Shown: positions 34,588 to 45,255, numbered from the stretch's first letter. The stretch: DNA of 64,000 nt from Mycoplana azooxidifex (GCF_014196765.1 NZ_JACIEE010000010.1:124001-188000), one strand, 5' to 3'. The notes: generated by a model not told the origin, from the sequence alone. Program-made: numbers and translations.

Positions 34588-37112
34588 ACGGTGTAGTCCG
34601 TCTCAAGAGTCAGGATGAAGAAGCTGGCCAGCGTCGTCGGGTTTAAGGCCTTGACCACGAACTTTCCCTCATATTCGCGGTCCATGCCCAGAGCGATCTG
34701 CTTACGATCTCCGGGCTTAAGCGTGATGGTGTGGGTGGCGGGATTCACCTCTACGTTCGGCCGCGGCTCACCGACAACCCGGCCCTTCGCATCCTGGGCC
34801 TCCAGCAGGATTTCAACGCTGACGTCGCGCGAGAACATATCGTCCGAATTCAGCGCCACCTCGATGACCGGCACGCGAGTTGTGATGCGGGTAGTGCCAT
34901 TGCGATAGCTCAGCTCCACGGAAGACCGAGATACAACAGCTTGCTGACCAGAATCGAGGCGCGCAACGAGAACAGGAACCACGGCCTCAGCCAGCGAGGC
35001 ACCGCCATGAAAGTAAAGATGACCGCTGCTGTAAGGGGCCATGCTCCTTGGCAGCGCTGCTTGCGGTGCGTTAGTGCGGATACCAACCCGCTCTGCCGGC
35101 ACGACGAGATTGTTGCTGTCCTCGTTACCCGTACCCAGAAGCATGCGGTCATGTGCATTGACCGCCCACTTTCCTAGAGGCTTGGCGCAGACATCACCAT
35201 GATCGGCCTGTGCATTCAGGAAGAATCCGTGGTCCGTCACGATCACAGCGTCGTTGAAGCCCATGCCCTTCAATTTATGGAGCGCGTTGCGGACGAACTT
35301 GAGCGTTGACGGAATCAACCCCAGGGTCGTCTCCGGATTGTTCTCAAGCTGGCTGTCGATCTCTGTCGACCGCAGCACCAATAAATCGACGGTAGCCGGA
35401 ATTTGGGTGTTCCGCCGAACAAAATCGCCGAGGAGCATTTCGCTAAAGCGATCACCGAATTTCCGCCGAAGGACGTCCATCCGGGCGCCAACATTCGCAA
35501 TCGCCACGCCACCGAGCTTAGGGACGAGCGCCTCGCTTTCTGTCGAAAGCGTCAGCTGCGATCTGGCATCCGGCAGCAAGCTGGCCATGCCGACCGGAGT
35601 AATGGTTGGCAACTGCGCGTAAGCAGCATGCAGCTCAACCGGCCCGTCTTCAGCTAGCATCTTCTCCAAGGCGACGCCGAGCTCATAACGAAGAGCGTCA
35701 ACCAAAATATAGGCCACCCGGCGTCCAGAATCCTTGAGACGCGAACCGACAAAGCGGTCGAAGGTCTCCGCATTGGCAAGTCGCTCAGCCGGGGGCCAAC
35801 CGCTCAACGCGAGATGCTTCATAAAGATGGTCTGCACTTTCTCAGCCAATCGGCGATAGCGCTGGCGAGATTGCTGAATGACCTCATGCATCATGTCATG
35901 GGGATCGATAAACTCTCCGACCGCTTGCTCGAACTCGCGATGCAGACGGTCAACTTCACGCAGCGTGGTCACATAGAAATCGATTAGATCCGCCTGCGTG
36001 CGCGCACGATTAGGAAGTTGCCGCTCATAGTCGTCGCAAGCCTCGATAAGATTGAGACCCGAGCGGACCAACTCCCATTGCGCCTGGCTCTCACCCTTGC
36101 CGAGCCAAACAGAGTTCTTGTGCCGAGCCAAAACCTTACGCGCTGCATCGAGATCGCCCTTGGTGATGCCTTTGATGGCCACGCTGAGATAAGTACGCTC
36201 TTCAAACGGAAAGGTGTCGCGCTCCCCGAGATCCTCAATCGAGGCGCATTGCTTCTGCAAATCTAGCTCTGCTTCTATGGTCTCGGCACGCTCAATATAT
36301 GCCGACCGCCATCGCGGGTCATTGCGGAGCCGCTCACAGACATCCTCAACGACGGGCCGCGCCTCGACAGGAGCATGAGGAACGCCTTTGATGGACTCCG
36401 GCAGTGCGCCGGGCAGATCGAAAACAAACTCACTGAACAGCACAAAACGCCAGAGCTCATCGGCCAGGGGGCTCCAGGTCTTACCCCGCGTCTTTACGGT
36501 CATCGACAGCGTCGCCCGCAGGAACTCCCGCGCCTCGTCGGACCAACCCTCCTGCCGCTTCAGCTCAGCTGCCTGCTTCTCATTGGGCACAAGAAGTACC
36601 GTCAGGATTTCCCGGCCCGACTCCACCCCTAACGCCGACCGAAGATGGGGCCAGCTAGCGCCGCCACCGATGGCATCGATGACGGAGAATGCCGGGCCTG
36701 ACGGCGTAGCAGCAAATGCCTTCCTGATCTCAGTGGTATGGTCTGGACGAGCCCGGAGACACAGGCTCAGATACTCATCGCCATCATCTTGCGGAAAGAC
36801 CGCCCCGCACTTCGAATATATGGAAAACGGGTCAACCTGCATCGCCTCGTCAGTATCCGGCTTGCGAGCAGGTACATAGATCAGCACCCCCTCAACAGCC
36901 GGTTCCGGTTTGCCCATTTCAACGAGAGCCTTAAGGGCTGCCTCACGCGCCTCAATTCCACCTTCGGAGGCATCCACGACAACGACCTGGTCGCCTGCCA
37001 AGCTAAGGCATTGATCGCGATAGCGATGCTCTGGATCATAGACGACCATGCACCCCGCCCGCCGAAGGCGCGGAAGAAGGATTTGCTCCTTGATGAAATG
37101 TGAAATGCTCAT
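34584..37112 (-). CDS. pglZ: BREX alkaline-phosphatase-like protein PglZ (type A)
   Basis: An 842-residue PglZ. The alkaline phosphatase-type core is seen in the C-terminal half, with the metal-ligand aspartate in VAYILVDALRYELG and a second metal site in AVIVTDHGFFLNAQADHG. The N-terminal 450 residues are helical. It follows the second pglX half after 102 bp and overlaps brxL by 4 bp. In BREX it is a core component needed for both methylation and defence. Confidence 0.93.
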   Translation of the reverse strand: MSISHFIKEQILLPRLRRAGCMVVYDPEHRYRDQCLSLAGDQVVVVDASEGGIEAREAALKALVEMGKPEPAVEGVLIYVPARKPDTDEAMQVDPFSIYSKCGAVFPQDDGDEYLSLCLRARPDHTTEIRKAFAATPSGPAFSVIDAIGGGASWPHLRSALGVESGREILTVLLVPNEKQAAELKRQEGWSDEAREFLRATLSMTVKTRGKTWSPLADELWRFVLFSEFVFDLPGALPESIKGVPHAPVEARPVVEDVCERLRNDPRWRSAYIERAETIEAELDLQKQCASIEDLGERDTFPFEERTYLSVAIKGITKGDLDAARKVLARHKNSVWLGKGESQAQWELVRSGLNLIEACDDYERQLPNRARTQADLIDFYVTTLREVDRLHREFEQAVGEFIDPHDMMHEVIQQSRQRYRRLAEKVQTIFMKHLALSGWPPAERLANAETFDRFVGSRLKDSGRRVAYILVDALRYELGVALEKMLAEDGPVELHAAYAQLPTITPVGMASLLPDARSQLTLSTESEALVPKLGGVAIANVGARMDVLRRKFGDRFSEMLLGDFVRRNTQIPATVDLLVLRSTEIDSQLENNPETTLGLIPSTLKFVRNALHKLKGMGFNDAVIVTDHGFFLNAQADHGDVCAKPLGKWAVNAHDRMLLGTGNEDSNNLVVPAERVGIRTNAPQAALPRSMAPYSSGHLYFHGGASLAEAVVPVLVARLDSGQQAVVSRSSVELSYRNGTTRITTRVPVIEVALNSDDMFSRDVSVEILLEAQDAKGRVVGEPRPNVEVNPATHTITLKPGDRKQIALGMDREYEGKFVVKALNPTTLASFFILTLETDYTV

Positions 37113-37214
37113 CAGCTCAAATCTCTTCTAAATATCCATAATCACAAGCAATATATTCGGCATAGCTCGAAGAGTGAAAGAAACAACAGGGCGCCGCAAC
37201 ACTATATTGCATCC

Positions 37215-39140
37215 TCATTCTACGCCTCCTTTCTTCTTCCGTTTGCCAGCCGCCGCCAATGAACTGGGCTCATAGAGCTGTTCCAGGTCGTGGGCTATGG
37301 CGAGCGACTTGTCATTCTTACATTTCTCGCGCACGCGATCCGGCCAATAGGCCATGGCGAGGTGAGCCCAGTCGTAATCCCCCTTCTCCAGCTTCGTCCA
37401 CGTGTCCTTCAACACCTTCTGCCAGGGCTTGTGCTGGAACAGCTGCCACAGCGACGCAGCAGTGATCTGAACGCCGTCATCATGGTTCGGACGATAGGTG
37501 GGAGCGATCCGCAGCAGGGTGTCGCGCAGCTCGATCAGTTCCAGCTCTAAGCTCTGCAGCGCCTCGAAGGCCTTCTCGTCATCACGTGACCGGCCACTTC
37601 CCTTCTCACGCAGAGCAGCGGCATCGCGAGCAACCTGCTTCAACTTCGGCTCCACGAAGTCATTGACGGCGGTATAGAGCGTCTGAGTGGTCAGACTCGG
37701 GTAATAGACCCACAGAGTGTAGCTATCCGAACTGGTCGAGAGCGGCCAATAGATCGGAGCCTTACGGCGGCTTTTGCTGTACTGCTTCAGGTGCAGCGAG
37801 AAAAAGTCGCGCTGCAGCCAGCGGCGCACGTCGCCGGGCACTTCCGCCTGAACTCGGGCGAGAACTTCTTCGATCAGCCGCGCCAAATCATGCGGGTGGC
37901 CCTGGTCGTCCACTAGGATGCCGCCGTGGTTATGGAACGGTGCTGCGCCGTCGGGCAGCATGCCGGGGCTCTTGGCGGGAAGCGGATCGAACGGGTCTGG
38001 CTCGGGCGGGGCCTCGCGCTCGCCCGTCGCGAGGCGCCAGTCAAAGCGACCGAAGGCGACGCCAATGCTCCAGCTGAGTAGAGCATCGGTCTGGTCTATT
38101 GCCTCGATAACATCATCGTCTTCACTATTGTCTGTTTCCTCAGTTTCCTCAGTTGCGCCACTCGAATCCTCGTCCGTCAAACTGGTTACCCCGAGCGCGG
38201 CGGCGCGGTCTCCGTCACTGAACCCGTAGAGGTTGAAGGCGATGTGGTCGATCTCTGCCTGGATCTCGGCCAGCTCAGCTCCAATAGACCCTGGGTCGTA
38301 GTCGCCTAGGCGTCCGCGCAAGGCCGCGGGCAAGCAAAATGCATGCGAAAGCTCATTAACCGTATCGAGTGTCCTCTTAAGTGACCAAGCTCTTCCAACG
38401 GTTGAGGCAAGATGCCCCTCTTGTTCTGCTGAAAGCATTGGTACGGGGGTGTTTTGGATTACGCCCACTTCATAGGAAACAGATGCCATCTGCAAAGATA
38501 CAAGCTGTCGAAACGGTGCCGACACTAGGATCGCTAGCAAGGAAAGAGACCTACTGGAATCTCCGTTTCCGACAAGAACTGCGGGACCCTTGCTGGAGAA
38601 TATGCAACCCGCGGGCATAACGCGCATCCCAAGACCACTTAATGTTCTACTGGGCCACGTCAGACCAGGCATTCCATAGTTGCACTCTCGATGTAAAACC
38701 CAGTTTGCAGAGTTTCCAAGATATGGATACTTATGCAGCAACGCAGCTTCTAGTTCACGCGCATCATGTTGCCAATTTACCGTAAGGAATACATCAGAGT
38801 AGAAGAGCGAGTACGAACCGCCTTTCGCGAAAGGAATCCAGCGCTCCGCTATATTATCTGTGGTTTCAATCCAGAGGCGCACAAAGCGAAAATCGTCCTT
38901 GGTTGAGCCTCCGTGTTGAGCGACCCTGTCTTCACTCTCCAAGGGCTGTAGACGTTGGAACATCGCCAGTACATAGGGACGTACCCAGTACGAGAAAGGG
39001 GCGCCAGGAACCGAACGGAAAAGAATTGGATCGATCTCAAACTTCCTCGGATCAGGGCTTCCCTCTCGCAGTGACGCACAGCATTCGAAGAGGGCTTTAG
39101 CTTTATCCTGGTCAGAAATGACCCTAAGGAAGCTCGTCAT
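37215..39140 (-). CDS. pglX: BREX PglX, C-terminal (specificity) half encoded separately
   Basis: A 641-residue protein that matches the C-terminal part of a usual PglX of about 1,200 residues. Residues about 1-300 correspond to the target-recognition region (YSLFYSDVFLTVNW, TWPSRTLSGLGMRVMPAGCIFS). An acidic insert (EETEETDNSEDDD) follows near 330, then a helical end with a basic tail KRKKKGG. No methyltransferase motifs. Its ATG overlaps the stop of the N-terminal half (ATGA) in a different reading frame. It could be a natural two-subunit PglX or the result of a one-base frameshift. Confidence 0.85.
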   Translation of the reverse strand: MTSFLRVISDQDKAKALFECCASLREGSPDPRKFEIDPILFRSVPGAPFSYWVRPYVLAMFQRLQPLESEDRVAQHGGSTKDDFRFVRLWIETTDNIAERWIPFAKGGSYSLFYSDVFLTVNWQHDARELEAALLHKYPYLGNSANWVLHRECNYGMPGLTWPSRTLSGLGMRVMPAGCIFSSKGPAVLVGNGDSSRSLSLLAILVSAPFRQLVSLQMASVSYEVGVIQNTPVPMLSAEQEGHLASTVGRAWSLKRTLDTVNELSHAFCLPAALRGRLGDYDPGSIGAELAEIQAEIDHIAFNLYGFSDGDRAAALGVTSLTDEDSSGATEETEETDNSEDDDVIEAIDQTDALLSWSIGVAFGRFDWRLATGEREAPPEPDPFDPLPAKSPGMLPDGAAPFHNHGGILVDDQGHPHDLARLIEEVLARVQAEVPGDVRRWLQRDFFSLHLKQYSKSRRKAPIYWPLSTSSDSYTLWVYYPSLTTQTLYTAVNDFVEPKLKQVARDAAALREKGSGRSRDDEKAFEALQSLELELIELRDTLLRIAPTYRPNHDDGVQITAASLWQLFQHKPWQKVLKDTWTKLEKGDYDWAHLAMAYWPDRVREKCKNDKSLAIAHDLEQLYEPSSLAAAGKRKKKGGVE

Positions 39141-41026
39141 GCTTGCTTCTCCAGAACATACGCCGCAGCCTCAACCATTGCGTCGTCCATCACGCCAAAA
39201 CCCAAGTCGGCCATGACTTCAGGACGCGCTGTGCCGAGCACAACTTTCTCACGCCAATTTCTGTAACTCGATAAGAATAAACAAGTTCGAGAAGTTATCG
39301 CTCCAATCCGCGAGCCCTTCCGCATTAGCTCTAACCCGCGCTCCACAAATATTGCGAGAAGATCGTTCTTGCTTATTGGGTAAGCTTTACTGAGTTGTCC
39401 TTTAGTCCCCGCTACCAGCGCGCCGAAAGGCGGATTCATCACGACGACATCGAACCTTTCACGGCAGTGGTCGATCATTCGCAGCCCTTGCAGCGCGTCT
39501 TCGGCAAACAGCCGCCCCTGATAGGTGGACCGCACTGCGCGGGCGTAATCCGTCAGCGCCTCGCGAAGCCGCGCCTCGGCCTTCTGCCAATGCGCCATGT
39601 CTTCGGTACGGAAGAGCACACCATGTTCGCCAAAGACCTTGCGGATCAGCGCGGGCAGCTCCTTCTCGACCTGCAATAGCACCCCTAGCTCGGGTAAGCC
39701 CTTGAGCATGAACAGCGTCTGCTCGAATAGCTCGGCATCTAGTGGATCGAGTTCCTCCATGAACCGATCGCGCAGATCCACCTCGGCAGGGGGCGCCACC
39801 GCCGCCACTACGTGCCCCTTTCCGACCTGCGGCCGGTCCTTGGCCTTCACCCCCGCCTGGTGCCAGGCCCGCTGCGCCCGTAGCCACAATGCCAGAGACG
39901 CGATCTGTGCCGCCCGCGGGTCGATATCGACACCGTAGATATTGCGCTCGATGATCAGCCGCGGCACATCCCGCAGGAAGCTATCCTGATCGGGATAGGT
40001 CTCCGAGAGCGGCTTCAGATTACGGTTACCGCCGGTTTCTCGATCCAGCGCGCCGGGGCCATGGGCCTGCTCCCACGCCCATGCTTCGCGGTAGATCTCT
40101 TCGAACAGGTCGAAGGCATAAAGTCCAAAATGCATCGAGCCACAGGCAGGGTCGAGCAACTTGATGGTTCTCGGGTCGCGCAGGCATTTTGCCGCCTCAG
40201 GCTGCTCGTCTGGCTTCGCTAGGAGGTATCGGCAACGGTCCCGCAGCATCGTTCGCCCGCCAGTCCAGTTGAACCAGAGCCGCCCGAGCGTATTGTCAAC
40301 CAGGAACTCCACCACATAGCGCGGGGTGAAGAACTGGTTGCGCACGGCGAGCTCGCGGCTGTTGCGTGGTGCTTGCGAGGCCTCGCGCATCGCTTTGCGC
40401 TCTTCCTTTGAATTGAAGTACTGATAGATCCAGCCAATCGTCTCGTCTTCGGCCCACAGAGGGTCGATTTCACCGTGATTGATCAGAGACAGAACCTGAA
40501 CAAGCGCTGTCTCGCGAGGGAACAGACGCCCTTGCGGCGAATAGCGATCAAAGAGGGTCGGCAAGTCCTGAGATAACTCGTCAAAGACGCTCAGAAGATA
40601 GGCCCGATAAGCATCGCCTGTTTCACCAAGCCCAGCGCCCGCCAGGCGGGAATAAAGCTGAAAACCCTTTGCCTGATAGCCGTTACCAACCGACTCAATT
40701 AGCAGTCCGCGCGCCTCGGCCATCCGCAGCGCCGCCAGGCGATTGAGAATGGTGAAAGCTTGCTCACGTACAATCCGGTCGAGGCCAGCGGTCGCGTCCG
40801 TCCCCGGGCTCGCGCAATAATGCGCCAGCGTGTCACGTAGGATGCGCGCCGTTTCCCGCTGCGCGTCTGTCAGATGACGCAGGTTTTCGATAGGCGTCAC
40901 TATCCCGGACGCCGGATCAAGCCCGTAATCGAGCTGCAGCTGGCGGGTAAACTCCTCTTCGAGTGCTTTGCGCGCCTCATTCACAAACCGCTGCAAGCGA
41001 TTGCGCGTCGCCTGATCGAAAGCCAT
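39137..41026 (-). CDS. pglX: BREX PglX, N-terminal adenine methyltransferase half
   Basis: A 629-residue protein with the catalytic half of PglX. SAM-binding motif I is LLDPACGSMHFGLYAFD near residue 295, and motif IV NPPF is in VVMNPPFGALVAG near 530; both mark an N6-adenine methyltransferase. It ends at EAAAYVLEKQA, the point where intact PglX proteins continue into the recognition domain. It starts 8 bp after brxC. In BREX it marks the host chromosome; here the specificity part is supplied by the next gene. Confidence 0.9.
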   Translation of the reverse strand: MAFDQATRNRLQRFVNEARKALEEEFTRQLQLDYGLDPASGIVTPIENLRHLTDAQRETARILRDTLAHYCASPGTDATAGLDRIVREQAFTILNRLAALRMAEARGLLIESVGNGYQAKGFQLYSRLAGAGLGETGDAYRAYLLSVFDELSQDLPTLFDRYSPQGRLFPRETALVQVLSLINHGEIDPLWAEDETIGWIYQYFNSKEERKAMREASQAPRNSRELAVRNQFFTPRYVVEFLVDNTLGRLWFNWTGGRTMLRDRCRYLLAKPDEQPEAAKCLRDPRTIKLLDPACGSMHFGLYAFDLFEEIYREAWAWEQAHGPGALDRETGGNRNLKPLSETYPDQDSFLRDVPRLIIERNIYGVDIDPRAAQIASLALWLRAQRAWHQAGVKAKDRPQVGKGHVVAAVAPPAEVDLRDRFMEELDPLDAELFEQTLFMLKGLPELGVLLQVEKELPALIRKVFGEHGVLFRTEDMAHWQKAEARLREALTDYARAVRSTYQGRLFAEDALQGLRMIDHCRERFDVVVMNPPFGALVAGTKGQLSKAYPISKNDLLAIFVERGLELMRKGSRIGAITSRTCLFLSSYRNWREKVVLGTARPEVMADLGFGVMDDAMVEAAAYVLEKQA

Positions 41027-41034
41027 GATTACTT

Positions 41035-44000
41035 CTATCCCTCAATGATGAGCGAGAGCTCGACATCCTGATAAGCCGAGAACTGACCGCGAAGTTGGTT
41101 CAGGCGTTGAATCAACGACTCCAGGTCGGCGAGTGTCGTTAGCTTTGCAGGCAGCGGCACCGCTTCGGTCAGCTTCTTGGGACCATCCTCAGCCATCCCC
41201 TTCTGCTGCTGCTCGATGCGCTGTAGAACACGCTCGTGCCCCTGCCGCTGGATCGAGCGGCGCAGCTCATCGATGGTGCTGTTGATATCATAGTCGCGGG
41301 TTAAGAGCCGCTTCAGACCCGCCAGGTCGTGCCCCACGCTGATCTCCAGGCCATCCAGCCTTGCGGCAACATTGCTCTTCTCCTCTTGCGTCAGCTCGCT
41401 CCATTCAGGAACACGGTGCAGGTCATCGAGGCCGTCCTTGAGGCGCTGCTTTTGCTGCTCCGCCAGAGTGGCAACAGCGTCCCTGACGCGCCCCTTTGTC
41501 TCTGTAAGCTGGGTGCTGAAATCCGCCGCATGACGATAGAACTCATCGGTCGCGAGCCGCTCCGCGACAGATTTCAGGGCATCGTCAGAATCGCGCCGAA
41601 GGTCGCCCGGTATCCCGGTGTCAGGCAGCTGAGCGATCTCTAGGCAGTGATCTTGAAGCTCGCGCAGGGTAGTTTCGAGACCATTGTCGAGCGCACGCTT
41701 GACCTCCTGGGCCCACTTCAAATTGTTGTAGATCGACGAGTCTTCAGCCCCTAACCGCTGCGGAGCATCAGATGCATCGGTGAACAGGATATCAGCGATC
41801 TCCTGATTCATCCCCTTCACACGGTCGCTACCGCCGAGCCCGAGGCGGCTCAGCCGTTCAGAAAGCGTCCCATATTCCAGCTGGAATTGCGTAAAGTGCT
41901 TGGCTGTCGCCTTGCTGATCTCCTGCTCTAGCGGGATGACAACATCGCCAACGAGGTCGGTCAACCGCTGTGCGGCTCTGCCCAGGGTTTCATTAGAAGG
42001 CCGCTCATGACGGAGGGAAACACCGACTTGGCGGAATGAGTTGTTAGTCTTAAGCGCTTCGATCGCCTGGGGGCCAGCCGCTGTAACTTCGCGTCCCGAC
42101 ACGGTGAGTTTGATTTCACCGGCCATAAGCATGGCTGCAAGGATGTAACGGGTCGTGTCAGGCGACCAACCGAACGGGTCGCTTGAGAAATCATCCAGCA
42201 AGCGCTTCCCATTCGCGATGCCATGGCGATCTATGTAGTCGCGGATGCTGGTCATCGCGCGGTGGTCTGTGCGGAAGCTGGCTTTTCCAGCAACTGTCTG
42301 AACCAGCCCCAAGGGATCAAGACTGCTCGCAAGGGCGGCGGGATTCGCCACCTTGAGGAATTTTTCTGCGTTTTCCATCGGGACGCGAACAGGGGCTTCT
42401 ACGTACCGATCGAAAACCTCCGCCGCCACTTTGCCGAGCAGCTTCTTTGCGGCCTCTAAGAGGTCCGGCTCAAGCGCTGCGACAGCAGTTGCTTCCCCGC
42501 GGAATACGAAAGACCCAGCCTGTAGCGCCTGCTTTATTTTGCTCTGAAGCTGGAGCCCCAACTTGGCTGCGCGCTCCATTTGCCCGGCGCAGTAGTCCCT
42601 AATTTCTTGCTCGGGATCGTTGCGATGAAGTTCCGCTATGCGCTGACAACGGTAAATTTCTCCGTTTAGCTCATCGAGCTCTGGATTGGTCCGCGCGACT
42701 AAGCCGATCACATTGCGGTTCTGACGTCCGCGAGAGTCATCGAGCATACGTGTACGGGCCGTCTCCGCATCATCGGGCTTAACGAACTCGACAACCGTCT
42801 GGATGGCGTTCTGGTCGCCAGCTACGCTTGTCACAGCGCTGCCGGACTGAAGCTTCAGTCCTGTAGCGACGGCCATCGTTCCGTGGAGGGTGTTGCGCGG
42901 CAGCGGGTCGAATACCTCGCGCAAGTTTGCAGCAAAGATGCTCTTCAGATCGACGGTTCTGAGGGCGATGCCGCCCCGCTCTTCCTCGATATCGCGCAGG
43001 CGTTCGCTCAAAAAGACGAGATTGCCGTCTTTTTCGCCAAGGGGCACGCGCACGTTGGCAAGCATCTCATCGACGGCTTTTCTTACCTCTTCAAGCCGCG
43101 AAGGCGCCGTTATACTCGGCTGCATCAAGGCAGCAACGTTTTGGACTGCCACCGGCAGGTTCCCCAGGATCTGGAGAATGGCTATGGTCTTAGCCACCTC
43201 CAAGTGGAGATCGCTGCCGAAGTACTCGATTTTTACTTTATCGACTGATTGATAGATGGACGGGAACGCGCGGCGGATGTCTTTTTCCAGATCGTCAAAG
43301 AGCGTAACGGTTGTGGCAAGCCAGCCGACCGGCTGGTCGGCCATCGGCTTCGAGCCGCCTTCACCCTTAAGGACGTCTTGAATAACTTTGATGGCTGAGC
43401 GCAGACCGATGCCGCCTGTCGACTTGGCCAACGCTCCCAACAGATGGAGCAGGATATCGAAGTGAGCCGGCAAGAACGGGTAGAGGTTTATGAAGCTCTC
43501 ACGGCTGAAATCGGCATCGTAGTACTTGGCGTCCTGCAGCTTTGTGTTGTGGCGCAATGCCTGGCCGTGCGCGTCAAACATTTTGCCTAGCTCGGCTGAA
43601 CCGGAAGCGGATTTTCCCAGGAGACGCCGATAGCAGATTTCCTTGATATCGTTTGACTCAAGATCGATTTGGATCGGGAAACGGTCCTTCAGTTTAAAGA
43701 GCTTCTCCGAGTTTAGCGCAGCTCGGGGATCATCTTCCGTCAGGGTTTGCTGGGCAGTTGATATGATCCAGACCTTGCCATCACCCAGGCGCTTCAGATT
43801 CTTTGCGAGGCCGTCAAGGTTGAGAATCAGATTGTCGCGCGACGCAACATACTGACCTACCTCGTCGACAATAAAGATAATGTTCTCTTTGCCGCTCTTC
43901 TCGCGGACGATATCGATCATCTCTTGAACGCGCTGATCTTCAAATACAATGAAGTCATTGGTGCTTGACGAGAAGGATTTGGCTTCCGGAAACAACGCCG

Positions 44001-44661
44001 GATACATTTCGTGGGCTATCTTGGGAATTAGCCCGTCGATGGCGAGAGGGTTGTTCTGGACCCGAGCCCAATTTGCTCCCTTGAACGCACGAGCTACGTG
44101 ATCTTCCAATTCATGCATTCGGCCATCTTTTTCGACCATGCGCTCGAATGCGGCGACCTTTAGGTTGCGAGAGTAGCCGGCCCATTGAAGGACTTTGAAA
44201 TAGAGAACTGTTGAGACGTCCTCCATTGTGGCCCCAGCGAGCATCTCGCTCGCGAGGTCGAGCATCACGACGGCAGCCGGAAACCGCTTTGCGAGCGTCG
44301 CAAGCAGCGCTTTCGTCTGCGCCTTGTTGAGACGGTCCTGCAAATGATTGATGAAGGGCGTTCCATCGACAGTGCGCTTGTCATCAAACGCCATGCCAAG
44401 ATACTTGGTGAAAGAGCTCTTACCAGACCCGTAGAAGCCGGAAACCCAGACGCCGATCTCGTTCTCGCCCCCGGCTTCCATGGCCAGTTGCATACGGTCC
44501 AGCAGCTTACGGAACTGCTCTTCGATGCTATCCGTAACTACATATTCAGAAATTTCCGCTTTGAGGCGGTTTTCCTGAGAAGCGCCATAGCTAATGACCT
44601 TCTCAATGTTTCTTTGAATGTCTTTGCTTGGGTCAAAAAGCGCACGGATCGCCATGTTCAT
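41035..44661 (-). CDS. brxC: BREX P-loop ATPase BrxC
   Basis: A 1,208-residue ATPase, the usual BrxC size. Walker A GFYGSGKSSFT is at about residues 75-85 and Walker B IIFIVDEVGQYV near 260. The rest is largely helical, consistent with an assembly scaffold. It starts 18 bp after brxB; an in-frame ATG two codons later is an alternative start. Core BREX gene. Confidence 0.95.
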   Translation of the reverse strand: MNMAIRALFDPSKDIQRNIEKVISYGASQENRLKAEISEYVVTDSIEEQFRKLLDRMQLAMEAGGENEIGVWVSGFYGSGKSSFTKYLGMAFDDKRTVDGTPFINHLQDRLNKAQTKALLATLAKRFPAAVVMLDLASEMLAGATMEDVSTVLYFKVLQWAGYSRNLKVAAFERMVEKDGRMHELEDHVARAFKGANWARVQNNPLAIDGLIPKIAHEMYPALFPEAKSFSSSTNDFIVFEDQRVQEMIDIVREKSGKENIIFIVDEVGQYVASRDNLILNLDGLAKNLKRLGDGKVWIISTAQQTLTEDDPRAALNSEKLFKLKDRFPIQIDLESNDIKEICYRRLLGKSASGSAELGKMFDAHGQALRHNTKLQDAKYYDADFSRESFINLYPFLPAHFDILLHLLGALAKSTGGIGLRSAIKVIQDVLKGEGGSKPMADQPVGWLATTVTLFDDLEKDIRRAFPSIYQSVDKVKIEYFGSDLHLEVAKTIAILQILGNLPVAVQNVAALMQPSITAPSRLEEVRKAVDEMLANVRVPLGEKDGNLVFLSERLRDIEEERGGIALRTVDLKSIFAANLREVFDPLPRNTLHGTMAVATGLKLQSGSAVTSVAGDQNAIQTVVEFVKPDDAETARTRMLDDSRGRQNRNVIGLVARTNPELDELNGEIYRCQRIAELHRNDPEQEIRDYCAGQMERAAKLGLQLQSKIKQALQAGSFVFRGEATAVAALEPDLLEAAKKLLGKVAAEVFDRYVEAPVRVPMENAEKFLKVANPAALASSLDPLGLVQTVAGKASFRTDHRAMTSIRDYIDRHGIANGKRLLDDFSSDPFGWSPDTTRYILAAMLMAGEIKLTVSGREVTAAGPQAIEALKTNNSFRQVGVSLRHERPSNETLGRAAQRLTDLVGDVVIPLEQEISKATAKHFTQFQLEYGTLSERLSRLGLGGSDRVKGMNQEIADILFTDASDAPQRLGAEDSSIYNNLKWAQEVKRALDNGLETTLRELQDHCLEIAQLPDTGIPGDLRRDSDDALKSVAERLATDEFYRHAADFSTQLTETKGRVRDAVATLAEQQKQRLKDGLDDLHRVPEWSELTQEEKSNVAARLDGLEISVGHDLAGLKRLLTRDYDINSTIDELRRSIQRQGHERVLQRIEQQQKGMAEDGPKKLTEAVPLPAKLTTLADLESLIQRLNQLRGQFSAYQDVELSLIIEG

Positions 44662-44679
44662 CTCACTACATTAGTTTTT

Positions 44680-45255
44680 TCACCCGCCCACATGGACGGA
44701 GCGGTAATTGCCATCTTCAGGGTAGAAGCCCAGAAACTTCAGTCGCGTCTTGCCGGTCCTCACTCCGGGATAGAGGAAGACGGTAGGCACATGAAATCTC
44801 CCCTGAAGCTGGCTCTCAATCGCGCCAATGCGCATGAATGGATGCAGCGCTTCCAGGTCCGTGACCAGGACAAGCGTACTAGCTTTGCCCTCATGTTCGG
44901 CCAGAACGGCCTCAAGTCGGGATAGCAGCCCGTTGCCTGTAGCAATGATATCGGCAAGGGCTTTGTTTGAGCGCTCCCATTCAAGGGGAGCCGACTTGTC
45001 TTCGGCCACGCAAAGATCCCAGAACGGATCGTCTTTCAAAAGCGCCCACAAGTGCTCAGCAATGGAGAAGACTTCGACTTCCCATTGATCCTGACGAAGC
45101 TTGGAAAGCCAAGCAGGGGTCTGCCGTTTGACGTCCAGAATTTGTTCCGGCGGGAAAACGAGGTAAAAAATAGGCTCGAAGCTGGCGTGGCCGAGTTCTC
45201 GACCTTGCTTTATGCGCTCACGCAGCTCGTCAAAATCAGCTCTTAGAGAAGACAT
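44680..45255 (-). CDS. brxB: BREX protein BrxB (DUF1788)
   Basis: A 191-residue DUF1788 protein. Recognisable segments are EPIFYLVFPPEQILDVKRQ near the N-terminus, the middle strand TLVLVTDLEALHPFMRIGAIE and the end VPTVFLYPGVRTGKTRLKFLG. The start MSSLRADFDELRERI at 45255 lies inside the end of brxA (20 bp overlap) and fits the family; the longer frame adds 12 residues. Small core BREX protein of unknown biochemical role. Confidence 0.93.
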   Translation of the reverse strand: MSSLRADFDELRERIKQGRELGHASFEPIFYLVFPPEQILDVKRQTPAWLSKLRQDQWEVEVFSIAEHLWALLKDDPFWDLCVAEDKSAPLEWERSNKALADIIATGNGLLSRLEAVLAEHEGKASTLVLVTDLEALHPFMRIGAIESQLQGRFHVPTVFLYPGVRTGKTRLKFLGFYPEDGNYRSVHVGG

